Origin: Neodontobutis hainanensis
Lineage: Eukaryota > Chordata > Actinopteri > Gobiiformes > Odontobutidae
NCBI GenBank assembly: GCA_024349245.1
Contig: JALDNG010000829.1
Coordinates: forward strand, 1 to 64,000
DNA length: 64,000 nt
Direction: 5' to 3'
Made by a program: the position numbers and the translations under genes
Shown here: positions 49,003-63,802 of the stretch, piece by piece
How the letters are laid out: the number at the start of each line of letters is the position of its first letter
Position numbering within the stretch: position 1 is the stretch's first letter
The notes under the pieces: model-generated
What the model was told of the DNA's origin: nothing
Seen by the model: only the letters and a program-made list of their open reading frames with translations
Databases searched by the model: none

Positions 49003-52000
49003 CCAAAAACACTAAGTTTAGCACTTTGGAACTCAGATGTCCACTTCCCTTGGTAAGAGAGAAAAAGCTAACAAAGAGAGAAAAAACATCATACAACATT
49101 AAACTGGAATATTTGTTTAATATAAAAAAGAAAACTGTAGGTGACTGGGTTGTGTGTATATGTAGTAATAACCAATCCACATTAATGTATACAATACTTT
49201 TAACCTGAACTGACAATAGAGGAAACAGTCATATCTGACAGATATAACAGCGCAGGGGTAAAATAACCAATAAACCTGATGGGTAAGAACTTCCTTCAAA
49301 CATAGTCCATTTCTGAGCTCTTCAATTCAGAGCTCTTCACAGATGTCTGTCAGAGTTATTGATCAAGAGAAGAAAAAGATGTGCACATGGAAGCGAAAAA
49401 TCTGACAGCGTTCACATTTTAAAGGAAGTGTCTTATGGACTGTGGAGCTTTTCACAAGTCAAAAACTCAAGGCGAGAGCTGTCTGATGGTGATTGATCAA
49501 TGTGGGAAAGTTCACTCACAGCAGAAAACTTAGATGAGGCAATAAACATATTGCACCTGACATATTCACACAACAATCTCTATAATTTTATTGCAGTATT
49601 TTTCAAAGCAAATACAGCAACCATCTGAAAAATGTTTCTGTAGTTCTTTTTTTATAAACTGGTGTTGTTAGCATGTGACCGGCTAAAACAGAGACAGAAA
49701 AAGTTCACTGTCTGTCACATAGTACATCACTTATCAATAAGAAAATATCAAAACTCCACTCTAGTGACTTATGAGAGCAAAAATAGCCTGGCTAAGCTTC
49801 CATCACTCGTGTGCTTTTAAAGCCTAAAAGAATGAAATGTGTGCAGCTTTATGACAGGACGGGGTGAATGCTGCTGAAAGCAATCTGGCAGCACAGGACT
49901 TTATGATCAATGCACCAGGACGGCAGCACTTCAACGGGAGAAGGAGGAAGGCAAGAAAGACTGGAGGAACAGACGATCAGGATTAGCAGCAGTCAAGTTT
50001 GATGACTAGCTGCATAGTCTTCGGAAGCAGACAAGATGCTGGGTTGGGTAAATCAATGGTAACAAATGGTACATATTTGAGTTTGAGCATTTCTCTGCTT
50101 CTGTTCTCTTCAATGCTATCAACACAAGAACAGAAAAGGATGCCAAATAAATGTGGGGGCTTGGGAGAGAACGTAGATGTTTAAAGATATTTAAAATATG
50201 GCACTGTGTGTTTAGAGTTTTGTAGTAGACATTGTTAAAGAACACATTTCTATTAAGGGAACTAATTTGGCCAAGAACAAGTAGAAAGAGTTTGCAGATA
50301 CACTGCACATGAAACTGAAATTATTTTAATTATTAACCAGTTCAACTTTTCAAATCCATGGCAATTTCAGATTAGAGTTTTTCTTTGTCGAGCTAACACA
50401 CTTTGATAATGTAAATAGCCAGGGTAATACTGCAAGTATATAGCTCAAGTAAAAACACAAATAAGCACTTGCTAACATGTAATCATGTGCTCCGGGAAGC
50501 GTACACTTGTCTTATATGGTCAGTGCCCTGACCTCAATGAGTTCACGTGATCTCAAATCAAGTGTTACATTGCTTTTCAAGAATGACTCAGTGATTATGT
50601 GTGAACTTGAGTGAACATCCACATTTACACATCCCTTCGATTTGTTCAGTCATATCTGATGAACAAACATCTATTGACAAGTCTCATGTGGCTGAATTGG
50701 GTTTCTCCATCTGTCTGCTGTCAATCATGCCTTAGCCAGCAGACCCTCTTCTTATATCTGCCGGATTGTATGTAATGCCTAAAGTATTTATGGGCTTTAT
50801 GTGATGAGCCATTTTCATTGCAATTAACAATTCTAAACATTGCGGTTCTATCTTTTGAATGTTCAAATGGCCAAAATGGCGTCCATAACAGGAAAAAGTC
50901 ATGTGACTAAAACCCATCAATCAGTTGTTTTCCATGTGTAATTTAACAAAAATGCAAAAATCCTGTACTCCTGCTACCACCCAACTTCTAAAGACATGCA
51001 TGTGTAGAGGGATGGTGACTTTAAATTGCCCGTAGTTAATGAATATGAGAGTAAAACATCTGTTAGTGTAAAGGCCATTTAACCTTCACTTGTTGCTGCA
51101 GGATATTTCTATCTTTCTTATACTTAACATTCACCTAAAAGCTGTAGTGCCCACAATGAGGGGTACCAGAGGTGTCACAGAGCTAAGATGGGTTGAGAGG
51201 GTATGAGCAGCAATGAATGCAGAAAAAACAGAAACATGGGTTAAAGGCTAGATAAGACTATTTGATACAAGACTGTCCAATTATTCAACAGATCGATGTG
51301 TTCTGGGCTAGCTACTCCCATATACAAACCGTTTTTTAGTTTATGGATTCATGAATGGGTAAAATTCAAACAAAACTTTCTTGAAAACTTACAGCCATCT
51401 GGGAATGTCAAAAGATCTTCTTTTCAAAGAAACAATCACACACTGTAAGAGCTCATATCAAACTTGTCTCTGTCTAGCATTTTTCTAATTGGCTCTTCCC
51501 CCTCCCTCTTTCTGTGCACTTATGTTTTCAGTACATCTCCGCCCTCTGTATAATTGTCTATGAAGGTGGCATTGCGCTGTCTCCTCTTCAAGACTTTGTG
51601 TAGATGCGGTAAGCTTTTGATGGATGATATTCATTTTCTAAGCTTTGTGTCGGACACTTCAGATGCATACGGCCCACTTCTTTTGGGCTATATGTTTTTA
51701 ATTTAGCATCCTGACGTGTTAAAGTCTGCTGCAAAGATGGATGAGAACTGCTGTACCTCCAATGGCAGGTAGAGAGGGGGAAAAACGGTAGGAGGGGTCA
51801 GAACACATGGATGAAAAGGCCTTATAAGGGAAAAGGAAGACAAGTGAGCATTGTGTGGACGATTCTAGACTGCTGACAAGACAAGGGCAAATGAGCACTT
51901 ATGATTATGACATAGACAAATGGTAGTGAAATGTATGCCATTATTAATTTTCTGAGATGTTTCTCCATTGGAGATGTGTTTACAGTATAATAAATTATGT

Positions 52001-52169
52001 AACCTGACAGATAAAACAAACCCAAGTGCATGTTTTAAACCGAGAGGTGAGGTCCTGGACAGTGTAGTGAACGTCTGCACAGTGTCAGACCTGTCTGCAC
52101 TGCTCTGGTGTGGTTCAGGCGGGGATGGGGCGGGTCAGTGGGAGGTCGAGGGCTGAGGGGCTGATGAGG

Positions 52170-52330
52170 TCATGATTAAATGAGATTAGTTAATGATTAC
52201 TTAATGAGTTGACAGGCGACCCCAGGCTCTTCTGTTGACCAATGACTTCCTCGACACGCTCATTATTTGGCAACATGAGAACAATAGGTCAGTGTGCTCA
52301 GACGCCGCCTAATTACATTGACTGTGGACA
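52170..52330. other. Candidate conserved non-coding element
   Basis: Dense homeodomain-type words (CATGATTAAATGAGATTAG, TAATGATTA at 52191, CTTAATGAG), a CCAAT box (TTGACCAATGAC) and CGCCTAATTACATTG. Repeat-free and non-coding, within the 5' intron of a developmental receptor gene. Inference from motif density. Confidence 0.35.
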
Positions 52331-53463
52331 CAACTGTCTCGATTCAAAGAGAGAAAAATGGTCGACTTTTTACACACTTCCATAGCACTTCTTTGGTTTT
52401 GTTTATTATTAATTACTTTATGTAGCTACGTATTTTGCATGTATTAATCACGGAAAATACATTACATCACTTATTTTGTGGAGTTATAAAAACATTAGTT
52501 TAAATACTAAACTTTTTAGCTATACATCAACCATCAGAAGTAATCATAAACTGCAATAAAGAGTGTCATTGTTAGGGAAATAATTTATTTCCTATAGTTT
52601 TAATAATACTTTGCCCCTAGTCCTGCTCATGTCCTTCATGCTAGTCCAAACATAGAAATAGACATAACTAACCACATAGACATTACTAGCCACTGACAAC
52701 ATTCTGCACCTGGGAACTTGTCATGAGGGGCTAGACTTAGGGTTAGACCTCCTACCACAGTTCATGCAGCGTGATATAAAAACATATGTACAGTTTACTT
52801 AAGCAAGCAAAACCACTCTGTACCATTGTCTACATGTGTATATTTTGTTTCATTCATGAAAGAATTAAAACCGGACCATTCAAAATTTTCCACATTATAC
52901 AGTTGTCTCCATTGCCTCTCTCACTGATCTGAACTAAAAATTATTTTAACTGATTATTAACATGTGAACACTTTGGAAGAGCCTCACGCTGCTTTATTGA
53001 ATATAGAAAAGATATGTAACCTATTAATGAAACCAAAAACACTAACTTATCTATATTGGCACTCCAAAGAAAACATTTTATTTGGTGGACTAAGCCATAT
53101 CATGTAATGATTTTATACAGCACCACTCCATTTCTGCTTTTTGGTCTGGGTAGACTTCTGTGATATGTTCACCATTCACATTTAAATTGAACCAAACCAG
53201 AATTCAATTTGAGGAGGCTTGAGGCTCACCTTTTCAAGAGGTCTTACATGTTTAGTGTATACTGAGTTTTGCATAGCAACCTACATATACAGGTCTATCG
53301 AACAGAAAATTGAAAGCTGTTCAATCACGAGTACAGTTATTGGCATTGTCTTATGTTTTTCAAAAGTAGACAAGCCGAGCCTAGACGTTTGTCTTTTGAG
53401 GACTACAAAGGGCTTTGGCACACAAAGGTAAATTTTAACAAAGACTTTTGATTTGAGTCGATA

Positions 53464-53690
53464 GCTGCAACTGTAGCCACAGATGCCCTGGGGCAGACTG
53501 ACAGAGATGTGGCAACCATTTTGCGCCTACAGCCTCTCAGACCATCACCACATACATTCACTAAACATTCTAACACATTCATACGAGGCAAGGTGGGTTA
53601 AGTGTCTTGCCCAAGGACAGTATGAACTGTGGGAATCGCCTACCTTCCGGTTGAAGGAGGACCGCTCTACCACCGAGCAACTGCCGCCCC
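53464..53690 (-). mobile_element. tRNA-derived SINE, minus orientation
   Basis: Inverted copy of the type at 4711: GGCGGCAGTTGCTCGGTGG at the head (53690 inward), core CTTGGGCAAGACACTTAACC, and GCCACATCTCTGTCAGTCTG in the body. The 3' tail with ATT repeats is missing, and the sequence ends near TGTAGCCACAG on the left. Confidence 0.88.
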
Positions 53691-55859
53691 ATTCATATTA
53701 TATATCAAGCATAAGCATCAAATATGTCTAATAACATCTGGGGAAAAAAATGCTCACTTTGAGTTAGAGCCATCAACAGACCATTTCAAACTTTTGATTG
53801 TATACACTCGACCACGTTAACCTAATAGTGGCATGGTGCAAAAGATAAAAGCAAAAGCAGTGCTTGTAGACTGTATGATATTATAGTTTACTCATGCATA
53901 CAGTGAGGACAGCCGCTTTGAAAAGTACCCATTCTTTTTGCACTATTAAAAAGGTACCGCCTTCAGCAATTTTCATTACCAATCTTGCACATACTGTAGT
54001 AAAGACACAATTCTTTTAAATGTCCATCCTTTTGGAACTCAAACTCCGAAAAGTCCTATTCTTTATGTGTCATCAACTACTTTAACCATGTCATGATCAT
54101 CCCATTTCAACAGGTCGGACAAAATGAAAACAAAAAATAGCAAATTTTACAAATAGAGACGTCATTTTGTTTTGGAGACAATATTTTGTAAGCACATTCT
54201 GGAAACAGAGTGACACCTAAAACTCCCTGATGTAGCATGATTTTATCTCCCCTTATACACTGCGTAACAACTCCATACTGTACCCTTCAATCAAATCAGA
54301 GTAAACAGAAAGCACTCAGAGGAAATAAGCAGTGGCCTCCAGCACTTTGCCGTCCATGTGGCCTCAGCTCTGAGACGCAGTGCCTTCAGTTATTTTATCA
54401 AGCTGCCTGCTGAGAGAACCAGATCTGAGAGAGCTTTCTATCAATCAGAGCACTACAGAGGAGGACAGGCTCGCTGAGACGTGTGGAGCGCACATCACTC
54501 TAACTCGGACCGTGCTGATGCTGTCATTTTTACTAATTTGTTGAAGGATGTCTAGATATCTAGAAATGTGATTTTATATTTTATTATTATTCTCCAGTTT
54601 TAAGTTCCAAAGTTTTAAATGGATAAGTTTACTGCTTACTCACTTGGAATTTCAAACTTTGTACACAGCAGTTTTTATCTCTGTAGTTACGCAATAAAAA
54701 AGGACAGTTTTTAAGCATTTGCTGAGTTTTTAAAGACCCTTTTTACATTTGTCTTCTTGAGTCCACACATTTGAATATGACAATATAGCCATACAAATAA
54801 TGCTGATGTTGGGTTTATTCATTTTGAGTGTGAAAAGAAAAGAAGGTATATTTCCAACAATTTCAAGGATAAACAGGCCTCGGAAGAGACACTAGAGACA
54901 CATTAAATACCATTCACTGATTTACAGTTCAGGTACTTAAGAAGAAAACCTGCAGATAATATGATGAACCATCTGTCATTAACAATGGCATGTTGTTCAC
55001 ATTATAGTAACAGTAAAATCGAACCAATCAAAATAATTCACAAGCCGTACAACATGGACGTCAGTGAGTTTTGGTCTAGCTGCTACTTTTTGTACTTCTA
55101 TTAACCCCTCTTCTGTAGACTTTTCTGGCTCATGGGTTTTGTGTCTATGACGTCATTGCTTTCCGAGAGGATTAAATCTTCACCGTTTACACGAGAGATG
55201 AGCTGCAGCAACAACAAAAACAAAAACACCTCCTCAGCTTGGTTTAAAAGTTTGCATTTTTGTGGATAACAGCGTGCTCATGTAAACAAGAGCCCAACCT
55301 ACAACTTAATCACTGCAGTTTTGCTAAAACTAGTCTTTGTGTAAATGCTGATTGCTAGTCCTAAATATCTGGACCAGTTTTCCACAAGCTTCAGCTTTTG
55401 AAAACAAGACACTTGCAAATCATCTTATGGGCTTTAACAGTTACTATTTATGAGCAATGTGGGAGTAAATGTGTAACATTAAGTCCAACTTGTTTTTAGG
55501 TTAGGGATACTTATTTTCATTCTCCAAAAACCACAGCCACCAAGCATTGGATGATTATCTGTGTGGCTCAACTAATCTGCTTTACCCTTTGAGTGCTGTC
55601 TATATCCACTCTATTCTGGGGCTGCATATTTATTGCATATTTATGAGTTTATGGCTGTATGTGAGTTTGTTCACCTGTATGTGCTCCGCAACATGAATAC
55701 ACACCTGTGAGTTAAGTGTGTGTATTGTGCCTGTGGTTTATGGATATTCATTGCAGAGCCATTACAGCAGAGGTTACACAGGACGGCCCGGGCTGTTTTA
55801 TCTGCGAATGCATAAAACACAATCACACACACGCACACGTCCATATCGCTTGACATCTC

Positions 55860-56310
55860 AGGAATGAAAGCATCTATCATCAGGTGCGTTGGATCGACCC
55901 GAGCGTCGCCGGCGTCTATGTACAGAGATGATGAGAAACAAATCACTCCAACACGCTCCTATCTGCAGCTCCTGGACAATTGAATCAGCACACATCGCAG
56001 GCTCTCAGGCAAAGCATTTGTTAAATAGACTCACTGGTAATTGGGCTTTATTAAAACGGGACTATGTCAACATATCGCAGCGCCTTGGTTTTTACATCAA
56101 ATTAACTTCCAGCAGCAATCCCACTTAGTTTGCCCTCTGCTGAATCAATCCTGTATTCCTCACCGGATCAATAGTATTGATTGGCATAGCTGATTGCCTC
56201 ATGTGACGGTAACTGCCGGCTGATGTCCTGCCCGTGGCGCAGACAGTTAAAACAATGGCTGATTTTATTTACTGCATACGCCATTAAAATGCAACTAATA
56301 TACAGTCACA
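55860..56310. other. Candidate conserved non-coding element
   Basis: About 450 bases of high-complexity, repeat-free sequence with CTCCTGGACAATTGAATCAG, CTGGTAATTGGGCTTTATTA, TAGTATTGATTGGCATAGCT and TACGCCATTAAAATGCAAC. Open frames here are short and unlike known proteins. It resembles vertebrate intronic enhancers in base make-up; no alignment could be run. Confidence 0.4.
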
Positions 56311-56559
56311 ATAGTGTGGATCAAGCTGGAAAACATGCCATGCAGTACGCCTTATGATACCTTTTTTTTGGTTTAAATTAAGGGATGTTTGTTAAATTCA
56401 ACTAAATTACTGAAACTATAAAAGGCAGATATACTGTATTTTCCCTTGTGAATAAACCTAGCATGAAGTTAACTTGATAAAGTTCTGACTATGTTCAGAA
56501 ATGATAACTCAGAATGTAAGAGAAAACAGATTTCGTTTTTTTACTTGTTTGCTCTTGTT

Positions 56560-57020
56560 ACAACTCTGCTTGTCTCCAGTGTATCGGCCTTTTTCTACTC
56601 CCTCGGTTTGCTGCTGAGTGTGTCACTGTGTGAGAGGTAGTACATTGGCAGTGCTTAATTTGTAAAGCTGGAGGTTGGGAACACAGAGAGAATATTTAGG
56701 GAAGTATTGTTTCTAAATGTGGCCATTTTAACAACCTAATGGGAAATTTCTAATGGCTGAGTTATAAGTCAGAGTATCTGAGAGTATGGAAAAAGAGGTG
56801 CCAAGTCCAGTCAAATAGATCCCAGTCCTGATTTAGGAGGTGGGGGAAATATTTTACCCCGTGTCCCCCCACAAAGTAAGCACTATACATTGGAATTTTA
56901 TATCATATATATAGTAAAGTTTTCTGTCCAGCTGACTGTACTGTGTCAGTGAAGTAGGAAAAATTTTACAACTCGCATGTCTAAGAACCACTAAATTATT
57001 ACGGGAATGTACATTTTTGG
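56560..57020. mobile_element. TTAA-type MITE, copy 3, rearranged
   Basis: CTCTGCTTGTCTCCAGTGTA, TCGGCCTTTTTCTACTCCC and TGAGTGTGTCACTGTGTGAG match the interior of the copy at 31097. ATTATTACGGGAATGTACAT near 57000 matches its late part. Neither TTAA end is clear, and extra sequence lies in between. Confidence 0.6.
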
Positions 57021-57024
57021 GCTA

Positions 57025-57220
57025 GTGTATATTTGTATATATTTTTGCTGAAGTCTGATGAATCAACATTACCTGCCCTGTAGCTAAGAGCAGAGGCACA
57101 TGATCAAGATTCAGTATCTCTCCAAATATTCTCCTTATGACTTTCAAAATGTCTGTCCAATAAGATTTAATTTTAAGACATGACCAAGCACAGTGAGTAA
57201 AAGTTTCTTCCATTGATTTA
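57025..57220 (-). mobile_element. L1/Tx1-like LINE fragment
   Basis: The minus-strand frame reads METFTHCAWSCLKIKSYW (with EE after M), then TDILKVIRRIFGEILNL and PLLLATG. This resembles the segment after the reverse transcriptase of fish L1-type elements (FHCFWSCPKIQ.FW..V...I..I.G). Short and isolated. Confidence 0.65.
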
Positions 57221-57999
57221 CATTTTATCCACGTTATACTGTAGTGGTAAAATTTGTTCAGCTTACCTTAGACTAAAATATAATTTGAAAGAGTGGCAAC
57301 AAATTCAGTCACCATGAGACACAGAAGTTTTAATTACAAAAATCTTTCCAGAGTTACATTAAAATCCACTCTCAGTAAGGTCCAGCTGACTTTTTTAAGA
57401 ACAGAGCATAACCCACATTTGGGGGCCAGAAACAGTGGCCACTGTCTTTTGCATAAAGCTTATAAAGTGTGAAGTCCATTCTATCAATTTATTGTTATGT
57501 GCTATTTTTTAATGAAATAATTTATAATATTGTGTAATCTCCAATTATGATTTAATCACATATTTTTTATTGCAATGTTTGATAATATTATCAAACAGAT
57601 AATCAAAAATTAGTTTCAAGGCTTCAGAGTGCTTTTTCTCAGTATTTGATTAAGCAGAAAAACACATTTTATAATTTAAGAACAAATTGGTGAATGCCCC
57701 AAATCTTCCTAAGTAGGGCTTAAGAAGAAATTTCTAAGAAGCTTCATGAATAAGGCCCAAATGTCTCACTGTAGCGAGGAGGAGGCTCCTGTCTGAGCCA
57801 GTGATGCTCTGTCCATCTGGAGCTGCACAGTGATATACTGAATATCTTTACAGTAAAAAAGAAATGTACCCTTGTACAGTATATTGTTGATACTTTAAGC
57901 TGTCACAAAGTTTCCTTTAAAAAGTAGTGATAAGAATTATGTCAGTAAATAAATAATGAATGACTGAGAGCACTTCCAGAAGTCCTGCATCAGCCCTAG

Positions 58000-58440
58000 C
58001 CTTCCACAGACGCCACTAATAAGCGACACCATGGATGTTAGCGAAAGCCCAAACAAGCAGAACACATTAATTATGAGTACACAGACACAGTTTCTTCAAA
58101 AGTAGGTCTTCCAAATGAAAAATAATCTGGGGTTTTCTCGTTCGCACTGAACTGAGGGTGCTGTTTAGTGTTGTGTTTCTCTATTTGGCTCTTTGTTTGA
58201 AGAAACTTATTACAAATGCGATTTAGCAGCAGCGACGGCTCCCTGTGTGCCTGTGGTCATGTTTGGGAGATAAACAGGACATTAGCTGCAGGCTGGATGA
58301 GCCTCTGGGGCTACATGAACTAATGCGCTCTAATAGACAGCGCACGTTTGCTCATTACCCAGGCCTGCCTTTGCTGCTCCGAGCTCCATCACTGTTTGAG
58401 CTGCACCAGAACACAGCGGATTATGAGTGAACGGCAGAAA
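58000..58440. other. Candidate conserved non-coding element
   Basis: Repeat-free, GC-richer stretch with ACACATTAATTATGAGTACA, ACTAATGCGCTCTAATAGAC and CGCACGTTTGCTCATTACCC. Non-coding. Inference from composition and motifs only. Confidence 0.3.
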
Positions 58441-60479
58441 GGGAACGGGAAAGTTAACCCTTGGCGAGGACAGTGGGATCAAATCCAAACCTAGATTTTA
58501 CTTTTGATTTCCCAAACCAACCTTAAGAGTAGATTAAGATTTGCATATTAAGGCTACCAGATAAAACACAAGTAAGTCCATAAAAGTCAAGTTTAAACTC
58601 AAAATTAGAACCAACAGTGAGTGATTTTTTTTAGAAAACATTAGCAAAGGAGTAGTTGCTAATATAGTATTAGTTATGGTTCAGGTTTTATATATGTTGC
58701 CCCCACTGTACAACAATATTGAAAGAGTAGGAAAAGCTAGATAAAACCCTCTAAGTGGAAGTAGGCATCTGTGATCATTTAAAGGTTGCGCACAAACAAA
58801 CAGCTGAAACTTGCATGCGCCACTTCCAATGTTGACAAGACCAGCTGGTGCCTCCCACTTATTTCTAGCATGAGCTCATCACATAACTCACCAGCGGCTC
58901 ATGTTTATTCACAAGTTGAGTATTGACTTTTTTTGTTGAAACAATGAAATTAGATGATCCCAAAAAAAGTTCTTATAACCATTTAAAACATTGTGTACTC
59001 TGGATATTGTCATCCACTTACCTTCTGTGCGTTTATTACGATAGATGCAAGCTGCTGATCTACATTGACTTTCAGTGGGAGATGTTTCCTGCTAGTAGGT
59101 TTATTTTCTTACCTAGCAGATAAGATATGTAGGAAACACTTGTGTTTTTATCAATGTTTATCAATCATTTGTCCATTCAACACAATGCTACATCAGTTTG
59201 GACTAGAACAGTTACTAGATGAGATGGAATATTATCGTCTTCAGTGTGTGAACAAAACAAAGTTCCATAATAAACTTTGGTAAACTACCAAAGATTCATG
59301 ACTATCTCACTGATAGCACTCTCAGCAGTTTGGAACCTCCAATTTAACTTTTCTTGTCAACGGGATGAGGACTTATTGCAAGAGATTACATGAGCGATGT
59401 GCTTTATTAGAATCAAATAGAGGGTCAAATAGAGTGAATGATAGCAGAGTTGTATATGCACAAAATACTCTTTGTTGCAAGATTTGTTGCTTGGATACTC
59501 TCCACGTGTAAACCAATGACACCAGTGAATATGGCGCTGCTGTCGTAACAAGACAGTCTGTAGAGCAGGGGTTGGCAACTTTGACCGTGTGCGGGCCAAT
59601 TTTTTTCAATAAAGTCAATAAATGGTCGATCAAGTACAGTCTCTAAATGCCACAAAATGAATGCATTGCCTTGTCTGGTTAAGATGGCGCCTGAGGCACC
59701 AGAGGAGTCACATAAAGTTACATGTTACATTCAGACTTTTGTGCCAAGATTTTGAATTAAACTGTCCGACCTCTGACCCTTCTTTATGTGTCATCATAAC
59801 TCTTGATTAGCTAGACACATTTCCAGACCCACTCCACCTTAACCAGGAGCCCTGAAATGAGAATGTGACTGACTAAACTGGCGCTCAGACACTTACCCAC
59901 AGCTGTGTGCAGCGTCTGCACCAGCCCCTGATGATTGCCAACATTTGAACGCATGTCACCTTGGGCACATGTTTGGATGTTAGGGACTCTCCGGGCTGAA
60001 AAGCTACAAGTTGCAGCTTTTGTCACTCGTTTGTTTTCTTAGTAAGCAGGGTCTTCTTGAGCAATCAGCTTACAACGCCCCACATTAGTCTCGCACTTGT
60101 ACTGACGAATAGACTAAGGCGGGAAGTGACAAAGAGATGACAGGAAAAGTTCCATGATAGATCTAAAGCATGTTCGAGGACGAGAGATTGATGTTTTGGC
60201 TCCGACTGTTGTCTGATATCCTAATTTACACATAGTAGTGGAAGATACAAGCATTGATTTGTTCGACAAGACACTAAAGCTCCTTTTTGTGCTGAGATGC
60301 ATGATTGTGTGTTTTGTGCTTTTAAAGTTTGGAAAGAAAGGTTTCTGCCTCAGTGTCTAATGTACATTAAGGTCAGTGAGCTTCTAACACATGGCAAAAC
60401 ATTCTCAAAGTACATTTTGTAACCGGAAGTGACAGACAAAATACTGTATATTTTCCTGAGAAGCCATCAGTGTCGTAGA

Positions 60480-60760
60480 GTTTCTGCATGCATCACGTTG
60501 CAAATCAAGGACTCTCCGTTCTGCTGCTGATAAACCTGCGGCAGCCTGATTACCTGCCGCGACTTGACTCACTCACTCCACAAATCCTGGCCAAGCCGAG
60601 GCCACAGTCCGGATTTGTATTCATCAATGCGTGCCTCAACCGGAGTGGATCTCGACAGTGCGCTCTAATCAGGACCCTCAGAACTGCTCTGGAGACTATT
60701 AAACAGGACTCAACACAGTCGGGCCCACTTCATTTCTGAAAGCACGCCCCCAGAGACACC
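60480..60760. other. Candidate conserved non-coding element
   Basis: High-complexity repeat-free stretch with GCGGCAGCCTGATTACCTGC, AATGCGTGCCTCAACCGG and GCGCTCTAATCAGGACCC. It holds an 83-codon plus-strand frame with no recognisable domain and no adjoining exon, so I do not call it a gene. Confidence 0.3.
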
Positions 60761-63700
60761 GATGGAGCCATCACCTCTGCTGGCTGTTAATTTACTCCTT
60801 CACGGTTTGGTTCTGTATGACTGTCTTCTTCTGGTAGTGTCTGTCGCTAAACACTCTGTGAGTTATAATATTTTCTCTCACTTTATTTTTTAGTTCTATA
60901 CAAATCTGATTATTATTTTTAATGTGGTATTGTTTGGTTCTATAATAGCAATGTGCTGTTTTGTTTCTTTTTTACTTTTTTGTTTGGGAAAGATTAGCCA
61001 ATCAGACAACATAGATGGCATGTGAGTAATTTTAACTAAAAATAAACAAAGAATAGTATATAAGCCAATCAAATCTTTGACTAAATATCTTAAATGTTCT
61101 ACGGGAAAGCAACAATCCAAGCATCAGGCCAGCCATCCTATTTCTTTTTCTATACAAGAAATTAGTCTGGTTCCTTCAAATTTCACTTGGATTTCCAGGA
61201 AGTGAAATAAATGGGCACAGATTAAACCAAGGTAATTGGATAGTCATACAACCATACAAGCAGAGTGTAGGTGACAGTACCAACATACACAGAATAAACT
61301 GCATCTGGACCAATGTAATTTGCCAAACCAACCAATTAGAAAAGCATAGCAAAGCATTGCATAGAGACTTTTTAAAATTAATTTTAATGAGAAAGGCATA
61401 AAATGATGAAACGTATTTCTGCATCATTTATGTATTGCTTATTGGGGTATATAATCAGAAACAAAGTTACAGCCTACAACCTGTGTTTTGAAGCTGAAAA
61501 TTAAACCTAAATTTTTACTGTTTAAGTGTTTTGCACACAATGAGGTGATTATTTTGTACAAGGTAATTCCAAACTTCGCTGCATTTAGAAGAGCATACCA
61601 TGACGTTCACAGATGAACTGAATCTTGAACTCTCTTTAAGTCGAACAATGGGAATCGAGTCGCAGTTAGGCACTGAGTGAGTGGACAGGTCTGTGTCACC
61701 TCCTTTTCCTGCTCACATGACGCAGAATGAACAGAGCAGGAACTGGACGAGCGAGCGACGTGTGGACTTATTTTACTGCAGTTAACACAAACACTGCCAG
61801 TTGTGATATGTGTAAAAAAAACTTGTTTGCTCATTATGAATATATTTCATTAATGGCCAGCAAAAATAAATAAATAAAATATAATAATAATAATAATAAT
61901 AATAACATTTATTTAAATAATCAACAACATTTGAATAGTGTTTTTACTTTTTGAATATATATTGCAGATCAAATATTCAAATATTAGAATATTTGTATCC
62001 ATCCCTGTTTACACATGCTTTTTTGGCATAAATTTAAGGTAGAAAACTTGGGTTGTGTTCCTCCATTAAATACTCTCCCCAGTTTTTCTGTGCAATGAAA
62101 CAGAAACTGCCACTAACACAAATAGCAATGAGGCCAGTCACAAGTAACATGCCCTTGCCTTTCCTGTGACCACTGGTGCTGTGGGTCTTCTGAAAAATAA
62201 AAACGCTGCCAAAAAAATCAACAGAGAGTAAAGGGGACCCAGTTCTGTTTTCCCACTACCAACCATGCTTAATGTGAATCTTTTTTTCCTTTTTCATAGC
62301 ATAGCCTACCCTCAATGTTTACACATGCCCAATTGTCTGCCATTTCCACCTTTTCTCATCTATAACCACTAGAGCTTCTGTTTCTTCAATACCTCACTAA
62401 CTTACTCCTAGGTAATTGAAATGGTGAAATAAGAACTTTTATGGCGACCCAAATAATATTGATATGCAGTGACCCTCCCCTAGGCCCTGACTCACTGTTT
62501 GGTAAACAGACATTCAGCTGATTCAGTTCCATTCTCTCCTGTGTATTCTGTGCTGATGACTAAACTGTGAAGGGGACTGTTGGCAGTATTAAAGCAGGGC
62601 ACATGGAGGCCTTCCAGAGCCTCTGAGCACATTACTCAAGCAATTAATAATTGATTGAGTTAGCCCCACACATGCACATGAGCACGCACAAACACATAAA
62701 TCTAGAACATCCCCAGATAAACTGACTGTCACTCTATGTCAGCGCTGCACTAAATCTTAGTTCTGTAGCTCTCTGCAGAGTTGTTATGTGACGTTTAACA
62801 GACCTTCCACAAGTTGGACTGAGAGTAATGTTAGCAGAAGGTGGCGCTGAATGAATTTGAAACATGCCACCCACACCCACATTTTAATGGACTGTGTTTT
62901 TGCATGTGTTTTATGACTGACTATGCTTTATGTTGTATGTCTGTTCCTGTATAAATATCTGTTTTATGTACTGGTGAGTCAAAGGAAAATTTCCACTTTG
63001 GTGGACAGTAAAATTCTATTCTATTCTGTTCAACAAAACAGATGACAGTGTAAAAGAAATTGAAGTCTAGAAAATATGTAGTCAAGTTTGTGTTGCAGTC
63101 ATGTTATAAGAACTGAAAATTGTCATATCGTCCACTCTGCCTTGTTGTCAATTTCACTAGTGGCTATGTAAAATTAGCTGCTATTGCAGTAAAAAAAAAA
63201 AAAACGTGTGAAAGGGGTCTGCATTATACCGACACAGTGTATGGTAAAACGTTGGGAAATGTTAAACACAGCGGTCTTTTGATTGGACAAAAGATAATTG
63301 TTTGCTTTGACAACACGGGGCTCTTGCTTTGTAAAATCCTAAAATGGCACAGCTCTCTGAATTTCATGTTCAGAAAGTTGGGAATATACTGCAAACAGTC
63401 CACAAAGGTCTACTGCAGCAGCAAGCAGCTATACCCCAAGCCTTTTGTACAGCTAAACATGAGGACTTACTCGCTCTTTTTTATATGAATTATCAACAAT
63501 GTATAGTTTTTTAAAATTCCCTTCCAGTCATGATTTATATTTTTGTAGTGCTTCTTGCATCACTGTTTACGGAGCAGACAACGCTCTATGAACCCAGCCT
63601 GTACCAAACTGTAACATACTAACCCGACCAGTATAGTAAAAAAAACAAAAAGAAAAAAACAAAAACAAAAAAATACTATTTACATTTAACCAGAGTCTTA

Positions 63701-63802
63701 GTCGCCAATGCAGACAACAGAAATTAGCAAAATTACCATAGGTTGGCATTGATTTTATATATATACTATTTTTTCACCTAGTGTTACAGCTGGAACATCA
63801 CT

